Under the pieces are notes generated by a model. The model worked only from the letters and a program-made list of their open reading frames with translations, was not told where the DNA came from and did no database searches. 64,000 bases of DNA from Nectonema munidae. Its lineage: Eukaryota > Nematomorpha > Nectonematoida > Nectonematidae. Location: the NCBI GenBank assembly GCA_030549495.1, contig JAUIRK010001050.1:434001-498000 (forward strand). Reading direction: 5' to 3'. Positions within the stretch are counted from its first letter, which is position 1. Every line of letters starts with the position of its first letter. Positions 56,695-64,000 of this stretch are shown here, one piece after another. Both the position numbers and the translations under genes were made by a program.

Positions 56695-57665
56695 AAGAGT
56701 AGAACCCGTTATAACGGGGATCGATATTAAGCGCGCTCGGATATAACGAGGTAGTCACATGTCACTCAAATTAATAAATTTACTCGATTTACTTAAATGA
56801 CTATTATGCTAAAACGGCAAAAAAATCTATTCTTTTGAACGTTTCGTAATTGATTACAATAAATGTTCGTAACAAAAGTGTGAGAGATTAAATACGTTAT
56901 ACAAAATAAACAAAATCAATTTAATTTTGACAGCATAATTACACCAAATTATATAAAAAATGGTTAGTGGAAGAAAAGTTCACATACATTCATCATGACA
57001 TTAATCTTAATTTTTTATTATTTCTGTGTTATGAAATTATGAATGCAATAACTTTTTTGCGCTTAAAAATCTATATAATAGTCATCAAAATCATTATTAT
57101 TCTTAAATTATTTTTTTAGAACACAATGCAATGCCAAAGCGAAAGGCTTCTCCCTTCAACAAAGTTGAATGCGGTTAAAAGAGTGGGTTACGGTGAAACC
57201 CACGCTGCCGTCGGTGGAGAAAATGATATGGCCGAGTCTACTCTCCGCGGATGGTAAGATAAGCATAAACTGCTTGAATTTGTTGGCGCAAGTGAAGGAA
57301 TGAAGAAAAAGAGTAAAGACTGGTAATAGCTTGATAGAACTGTATAAATGGTTTTCAAGAGTGAGCATTAGGCACTCCACTTAATGAATCATTAAATGCC
57401 GCACGGGACAAAATTAGTGAATGGTTATATCGTTTTCCAAAACGTCATGGAATAAGTTCTGATAAAGTTCAATCTGTTGATACAATGGTGCAAAAATTGT
57501 ATGCAGCTTTTTCAAAAATACATCTACGACGCCAATGAGACAGCCGTTTATTATTATAAAATGTTACAAGTATTGCGTGTAAAAATGATGTAAAAAATGT
57601 GAGGGTTATAAACAATTTAAACACCGTATAACTAAATGTTGTTTTGCTATAACGAAACTGGTAAT
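56695..57665 (+). mobile_element. Internally deleted pogo/Jerky-type element
   Basis: The left end AGTAGAACCCGTTATAACGG and the right GCTATAACGAAACTGG form degenerate terminal repeats. Inside, in broken frames, are a helix-turn-helix (LSTKLNAVKRVGYGETHAAV then MAESTLRGW), the CENP-B-like second domain (SLNAARDKISEWLYRFPKRH with a frame shift before it) and the start of the DDE domain (YDANETAVYYYKMLQ). The remainder of the DDE domain is deleted, so it is a non-autonomous derivative. Confidence 0.75.
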
Positions 57666-57949
57666 CACAATCTACTTCATTGGTAAGTTTTCAAACCCCA
57701 GGTGTTTCAAGCATGCAAATATGAATAAAATAACACTTAAATGCAAAAAACACAATAAACGTTTGGATAACGTCCGTGTATATGAAGACTGGTTTCAGAA
57801 GTGTTTTGTTCTTAACCCTATTAGTGCTGGGCAAAATTTGTCCGCTCAAGTGCTGGGGGGGGGGGGGGGGGGGGGGGGGCGTAAAGTGCCCCCCCCCCCC
57901 TATTTTTCTCAAATATTAATAAGTTTTTATAAATATTTTTAATGTTACA

Positions 57950-58980
57950 TATATATTTCAACTATGATGAATTCAGTGGTGATGTCCATTTTTTATCAAA
58001 ATCAATCAAACCTGTCAAAAAATTGATTTATATTTGACAGCTCATCTCAAAAAAGAACTTTTTATTTAAATAATTATATAAAGTTTTTTACACATGTATA
58101 CCCATTTTCAAATATGCTGAATTCAGTGGTGATATTCATTTTTTATGAAAATCAATCAAACCTGTCAAAAAATTGAGCTAAATGTGACAGCTCATCTCAA
58201 AAAGGAACTTTTTATCTAAATAATTATATAAAGTTTTTTACACATGTGTACCCATTTTCAACTATGCTGAATTCAGTGGTGATATTCATTTTTTATGAAA
58301 ATCAATCAAACCTGTCAAAAAAATTGATCTAAATGTGACAGCCATTTCAAAAAGGAACTTTTTATCTAAATAATTATATAAAGTTTTTTACACATTTATA
58401 CCCATTTTCAAATATGCTGAATCCAGTGGTGATATTCATTTTTATGAAAATCAATCAAACTGTCAAAAAATTGATCTAAATTTGACAGCTCATCTCAAAA
58501 AGAAGCTTTTAATCTAAATAATTATATAATGTTTTTTACACATCCATTTTCAAGAATGCTGAATTCAGTGGTGATATTCATTTTTTAATAAAAATCATTC
58601 AAACCTGTCAAAAAAGTGATTTACATGACAGCTCATCTCAAAAAAGAAACCTTTTATCTAAGTAATAATATAAAAATTGATATAAATGTGACAGCTCATC
58701 TCAAAAAGAAGCCTTTAATCTAAATAATTATATAATGTTTTTTACGCATCCATTTTCAAGCATGCTGAATTCAGTATTCAAACCTGTCAAAAAAGTGATT
58801 TTATATTCCTTTTTTTTTATAAAAAAATTAGTCAAACCTGACAAAATAATTTAAATATGACAGACAATGTCAAAATTAACATTTTTATTCTTATAAAAAG
58901 TATTTTATACATTTCAAGTATGTAGAATTTAAAGGTGATGTCATTTTTATGAAATCAATAAAACCTGTCAAAAAAATCGA
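57950..58980. repeat. Tandem array 1, about 150-bp unit
   Basis: CAATCAAACCTGTCAAAAA recurs near 58011, 58161, 58311, about 58460 and 58604, then in degraded form near 58782, 58844 and 58969. Each unit also has TTGACAGCTCATCTCAAAAA, AAATAATTATATAAAG and ATGCTGAATTCAGTGGTGAT. Early units are best preserved. Confidence 0.9.
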
Positions 58981-59989
58981 TAATTCACTCAAAATATTTC
59001 ATTCTACAGTAACATATGTAACTCGATAGGACCTCCATCTTTTTGGCTACAAATTCGTTATCGACTTGTAGTCTCTACGTCATATTATAATATACAGTAT
59101 GTAATTTTGCTATTCATTCCATGATGATCCTTTCTTGGTAGCTCTTTTTTCATTAGAAATTTATATTCTTCAATGTATGTTCGGAAATTTTTTTATAATG
59201 ATAAAATTACTTTTTTCCTCTCTCAAAGCATTCTGATTAAAGAATCTTCTTGATGATCTTAGACTTTTTTTTATCAGTATCGTGTATTTTATTATCAGGC
59301 CTGAATATTTGTCAACCAATCTCATTTCAAAGGTTTTTTTCTGATGAATCATTCGTGATGTTCATTGTTCAATTACAAAAAGTTGTCCACGTTCTTCATC
59401 TAAAAAATTATTTCTTTGACGCAAAAGGAAAAAGATGGACAAATTCAATTTAAATTAAAAATATCTTGATAGTGACTAAATTCTTACATATTGGCATCTG
59501 TGCCATTTTTGATAAATCTGACATATTCTAAATTTTCAGATTTCCTACCCATCTTAGCTAAATTTTATTTGTAATCCTATATGATAAGCTATAGATTTAA
59601 ATATTTTTCATTTGTAAAATAGGAACTTCTTTTACAAATGTGGAGCATCTATTATATAATTAAACCACTTCCTAGTTCATTAGAACATGGTAGATGTTCT
59701 ATTTAGTCAAGATACATATTTTTTTTAATTATTTGTTTTGATCACATGTTCTCTTTTCAATTAGTTTTCAACTTGGTTCCTTCTCTCATACAAATTTTCA
59801 AAACATTTTATAATACGTTTTGTTATATTTTTACTATATACCTAATATGCAGCCATTTTTTGAAAATTTTTTACAGAACTGATTTTCAGGCATACATTAC
59901 TAATTCAATTGCCACTTCGAGATATTTTTTAACCGTATTATCCAAAATCCAGTACAGAAATAAAATAAGCATAGTCGATTTAGTATAAA

Positions 59990-61250
59990 ACAGATATTTT
60001 ATTTTTTTGAAGACAGTATCTAGAAGTAAATCGCAAATCTGATTGAAGCTTTCAGATATTTTAAAACCATAAATGCCAAAACTGAGTCCAAAAATGAAAC
60101 CAGCATCTTCCATTTGACATAAAAACAGATATTTTATTTAAATTCCAAAAATATTTTTGTAGACATTAGACGTAAATCGAAGATTTGATTGATACTTTCA
60201 GACATTTAAGACCTCTAAATGCAAAAAATGATTTCAGAAATAAAAATTATCATGGTCGAATTGGTATAAAAACATATATTTCATGTAAAATTAGAGAGAA
60301 TATTTTGGGATATAGATTTACGACATAAACCGCAAATTTGATTGACACTAGCAGTAAAACCTCTAAATGCGAAAACTGTGTTCAGAAATGAAATCATCAT
60401 GATCTATTTGCTATAAAAACATATATTTCATGTAAAATTTGAATCAATATTTTTGAAAACTAATTTTAGAACTAAACGCAAATTTGATAGATACTTATAG
60501 GTATTTTCAAATTTAAACTGCAAAAATTAAGTTCATAAATGAAACTAGCATGGTTGATTTGGTATAAAAACATATATTTAATTGTAAAATTTGAATGAAT
60601 GTTTTTGGAGAGAATTTTTAGAAGTAAACCGCAAATTTCATTAACACTTATAGCTGTTTTCACATCCTAAATGTAAAAAATGAGTTCAGAAATGAAAACA
60701 GCATGATTGATTTGGTATAAAAACATTTATTTCATGTAAAATTGAGAGAATATTTTTGGAGATAGCTTTTAGAAGTAAACCGCAAATTTGATTGACATTG
60801 ACAAATATTTTAAAACCTCTAAATGTGAAAAATGAGTTTAGAAATGATAACAGCATGGTTGATTTGGTATAAAAACATATATTTCATTGTAAAATTTGAA
60901 TGAATGTTTTTGGAGACAATTTTCAGAAGTAAACCGCAAATTTGATTAACATTTATAGGTATTTTCAAATCCTAAATGTAAAAACTGAGTCCAGAAATGA
61001 AAACAACATGATCGATTTGGTATAAAACATATATTTTATGTAAAATGTGAAGGAATGTTTTGGGAGACAATTTTCAGAAGTAAACGGCAAATTTGATTAA
61101 CACTTATAGGTATTTTCAAATCCTAAATGTAAAAAATGAGTCCAGAAATGAAAACAGCATGACCGATTTAGTATAAAAACATATATTTTATGTAAAATTT
61201 GAAGGTATATTTTATTAGATATATTTTTGATCAATCAAAATTTTGATTGA
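59990..61250. repeat. Tandem array 2, about 150-bp unit of different sequence
   Basis: CCGCAAATTTGATT or close variants recur at about 60031, 60178, 60331, 60477, 60630, 60780, 60935, 61085 and 61230, about nine units. Each also has GGTATAAAAACATATATTT and a GAGTCCAGAAATGAAA-like block. The sequence is unrelated to array 1, though the period is nearly the same. Confidence 0.9.
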
Positions 61251-61606
61251 CATTTTCTAAAAAGTAGCCATGATCATTGAAAAAATTAAATATATAAAGG
61301 GTTATGCGTTCCAAACTGTATATAATTATAAATTTTCAGGGTATTATATAGATCCTAAGTTATAAGGTTAAGTACAGATAATGTCAAAATTATGCTGAAA
61401 AATTTTAATTTTTGATTTTGATTGGCAGTTTTGGACATGAAAGGGTCATTCAACTACCATAAAAATGGTTTCAAAAGATGCAGCTAGCGATTTTAGGAAA
61501 AGTCACAAAATTTGAAGGGATATGATTCAGCCAATTTTCTACAATTAATTTTTTAGCAAGGAGGGGGGGGGGGCGTTTTACGCCCCTCCAGCACTAATAG
61601 GGTTAA

Positions 61607-62715
61607 AGTTCAACGCTATGAGGTCCAAAAAAAGAGTCGCAAAAAGCTGCTCTTTTGATCCATAAATGTACGACGTTAAATTCATTTGATATGATAAGTG
61701 ATTAGTTTTTATTATTATTAGAAATAACCATTCAAAAATAACTTAATAAGTACTTAATATTATAAAAAGGAGAAATAAATTTTATCTTTGTAAAAAAATG
61801 AACTTTTTAAGGGGATAAAGAATATCTCGTTTAAAAACAAGACAAATAAAATATATTAAATTTAAATTACATAAAATAGAAAGGAATATTTGGAATATAC
61901 GGGTTAAGAGAGTCTTGATCACGGCATTATATCACAGATAAAATGAATCGATAAAGAAAATATTTTATCGCAATGGCGTTCCTAGCATAAGTGCTGCTCA
62001 GTTAGATGTTAATTTCACAACACTTAAAGCCATAAAAACTTCTAAACGCTGAAAACTGAATAATACAGATATATACATGGGTGTGCAAAATAAAGAAGTG
62101 CAGCGTGGAGTGGACAATAGAAGGACTCCCCCCTCCCCACTTTCTAGTTTGGATGCAACCCAAGACACGGCTTATGAGATGTAGGCACACTTACTCTCTT
62201 GCAAGAAGTTTGTGAAAACAGCAAGAAAACTAAATAACATCGAATCTTCGTATTTTAATATTTGTACAGAACTCTAAAGAGAGCAAATAGTAAAAGCTGC
62301 ACTGCTAAGAACTTTACCAAAGTGTTGATATATACTTTATGCCATGCATGAATACGGATAGAAATCTTTCTTCATTACTTTGATAACAACAACGCAATCT
62401 TGCGAGCAACGATGCTTAGCTATTAGTTATATAACACAGCGGCAATAATATTTGAATTCTAGACTAGTAGATAAATCGGTAATTGGCCAAATAGATCATT
62501 GGTGCACACTTAAATAGAAGTATAAAAACGGATACTTGGATTAAAAAAATTTAAAACAAATGTTCAATATTTTTATAATAAATGAAAAAAATCTCCGAAA
62601 AAAGTTTGAGGACATTATTTTTTCAGTAACAATTTTTTGTTTAACTAGTCTCTTGGCAACCTGAATCTATATTTTTTGTTCTTTGGCAATAATAAAAATG
62701 AACATAATACCAATC
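61607..62715. other. No gene seen
   Basis: AT-rich sequence without supported features; a CCCCCCTCCCC tract at about 62130 may be a MITE trace. Confidence 0.4.
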
Positions 62716-62722
62716 TCAATAC

Positions 62723-62879
62723 CTGCATAGTCTTGATATACTTGATTTAAAAAATTCCAGTCAAGCCAATGATCAACGGGAAAAGCACCAAAAATGTCCC
62801 AAATCTGAATGTCCTTTGCAAAATAGCGGACATGCAGATCCTCCTCTCTTATGCTTACGTAATGAAGATAGATAATCAT
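62723..62879 (-). CDS. Candidate exon of an unidentified gene
   Basis: A protein-like frame ends at a good donor (TATGCAG then GTATTG, phase 1) and codes REEDLHVRYFAKDIQIWDIF, GAFPVDHWLDWNFLNQVYQD and YAG. The upstream boundary is uncertain: ATG 62879 or an acceptor such as CTTCATTACGTAAG near 62857. I do not recognise it. It could be the first exon of the same - strand gene as 51823-51959. Confidence 0.4.
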
Positions 62880-63251
62880 ATCATATTTCTCTCTTGCTCA
62901 CCTAAGGTACCTTATAATATATAATTATGTATTTCTAACTTTAGTTGGTTGGTGAATTATGATAACTCACAAAAAAATATTAAAATTGAAAGACATACTT
63001 GGGTTGAAAGTTTTGTAATTTTGAAATATCACGTATAATCTACTGAAATGGCTTTAAATGAAAGATTGAAATGACAAAAAAACTCAATATTTTATTTAAA
63101 TTAAACAAAAGTTTGACAGAAAGTCAGAATATATATAAAAAGAAATTTGTCAAATTTTGAAATAACTCATAAATACACTAGTAAAAATAGTCTTTTTATT
63201 AATTATTATTTTTTAAAATACTTACCCGAGTTATGTCTAGGTGTAGGAAAT

Positions 63252-63735
63252 CAAGTTATAAATTTAGTTTAAAAATGTAAGGTGTTTGAAGATTTTGACC
63301 AAAATGTTGGGCTATGCTAGTGTTTTTAAAATTCTATTTTTCAGAAATTTTTTTACAAAACATTATTTCGAGATTACAGCCTATGGTAGTCGATTGACGA
63401 AGTCTTTCCAGGATTTCTGCCGTTGAATATATTAGATTTTTGTTACCTTGACTTTGAAATGATGAGTGCTTAAGTCGAATTGTACATGAAATTCAAGTTA
63501 TAAATTTAGGAAAATTTAAAAAATATCAAGGTGTATTGAAGATTTTGGAAAACCATAAATGCACTTGGGCTATGCTAGTGCTCTTTTATAAATTCTATGT
63601 GAAAATTTAGATAACGAAAAATTGAGTTTTCACCACAACCGCTAACGTAAATATTTAGGATAACGAAAAGTCGTTATGTTACCAGTCGATTGACAATGGC
63701 AAGTCTTTCCTTTAGGATTTTCTGCAACCACTCTT
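63252..63735. repeat. Imperfect tandem duplication, about 240-bp unit
   Basis: CAAGTTATAAATTTAG at 63252 and 63494, GGGCTATGCTAGTG at 63310 and about 63568, and AGTCGATTGAC plus AAGTCTTTCC at about 63391 and 63683 occur in the same order. It is an old duplication with indels, mainly in the second unit. No coding sequence. Confidence 0.6.
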
Positions 63736-64000
63736 GCTAAGATAAACAAATCATTACTTTACCGAATTGTATCTCATGGAAATAGATAACGATGATCAAA
63801 CGTCATCATGAGTAAATATTATTTCGAAGCAATCGTTCAGACGACATGTGAAAAATTTTCAGTATTCTTTTTTGCTACTACGGGAATATATTTAATGAAA
63901 AAATTTGATAGTCTGCCTTGATCAAACATGCGATTTAGTTTTTTCATTTGTCGTTTATTTCTTTTCCTTCATAATAAATTCTTTTCCCCCTCTGAATACG

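Larger units (their letters stand above)
57816..61602. mobile_element. 3.8-kb TTAA-flanked element with two tandem arrays
   Basis: Perfect 15-bp inverted ends, CCCTATTAGTGCTGG and CCAGCACTAATAGGG, are flanked by TTAA (57812-57815 and 61603-61606). TTAA duplication and CCC ends are piggyBac-superfamily hallmarks. No transposase is inside. Next to each end lies a G-run, then GGGCGTAAA and YGCCC, able to form a hairpin. The interior has one array at 57950-58980, a unique part, and a second array at 59990-61250. Other copies or pieces lie at 1531 and 5100. Perfect ends and intact TTAA suggest a fairly recent insertion. Confidence 0.88.

Noticed and set aside
57691-57912. Frames coding poly-Pro or poly-Gly
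   Set aside because: Produced by the G- and C-runs at the end of the TTAA element.
59990-61250. Regular repeats considered as a CRISPR array
   Set aside because: Units are about 150 bp with gradual divergence along the whole unit, no alternating short repeat and unique spacer, and the genome is animal.

Overview
This is a very AT-rich (visibly about 70% A+T) animal nuclear genome window that is mostly transposon debris. Short introns (43-52 nt where I can define them), acceptors ending in TTTTAG, and a mix of piggyBac, hAT, pogo/Tigger and MITE remnants fit a crustacean, most likely a parasitic copepod of the salmon-louse type. That species guess rests on general resemblance, not on a search.

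Two host genes can be supported well. (1) A complete sterol 14-alpha-demethylase (CYP51) is on the + strand at about 8.95-10.66 kb. The main reading frame is uninterrupted, much richer in G+C than its surroundings, and has all family motifs. (2) A class I Rab11-family-interacting protein (Rab11-FIP) lies on the - strand from about 40.42 down to 31.88 kb. I assembled it from seven splice-bounded exons whose phases all agree: two C2-domain exons, a linker, an exon coding an IPT/TIG domain like that of exocyst Sec5/EXOC2, a second linker, and two exons for the C-terminal Rab11-binding helix. Its first exon was not found. Three further splice-bounded candidate exons on the - strand (about 50.1, 51.9 and 62.8 kb) belong to one or more genes I cannot name.

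The rest is mobile DNA. From the left: a broken pogo/Tigger element cut by a TTAA-type element (0.3-2.0 kb); a composite interspersed repeat carrying two hAT-type insertions (2.0-4.5 kb), whose uninterrupted sister copy lies inverted at 19.0-19.9 kb; a ZMYM1-like hAT remnant fused to a truncated piggyBac (15.0-17.9 kb); an unassigned transposase-like gene split by a hAT MITE (21.4-23.8 kb); a MITE with the TIR core CAAAACGTCCGAAA (24.5-25.1 kb); a fuller piggyBac copy (28.8-30.2 kb); a second piggyBac lineage (41.4-43.05 kb); a hAT element (44.9-46.0 kb); two pogo/Tigger remnants (47.3-48.4 and 56.7-57.7 kb); two tiny TTAA MITEs (49.4-49.8 kb); and a 3.79 kb TTAA-flanked element with 15-bp perfect terminal inverted repeats and two separate internal arrays of about 150-bp tandem units (57.8-61.6 kb).

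No tRNA, rRNA, CRISPR array or bacterial-type operon was seen, and I recognised no retrovirus, LTR or Polinton remains. The two host genes show no functional link. The items most worth a second look are the CYP51 gene (arthropods are generally thought to lack it), the TIG exon inside a Rab11-FIP gene, and the TTAA element family with its arrays.
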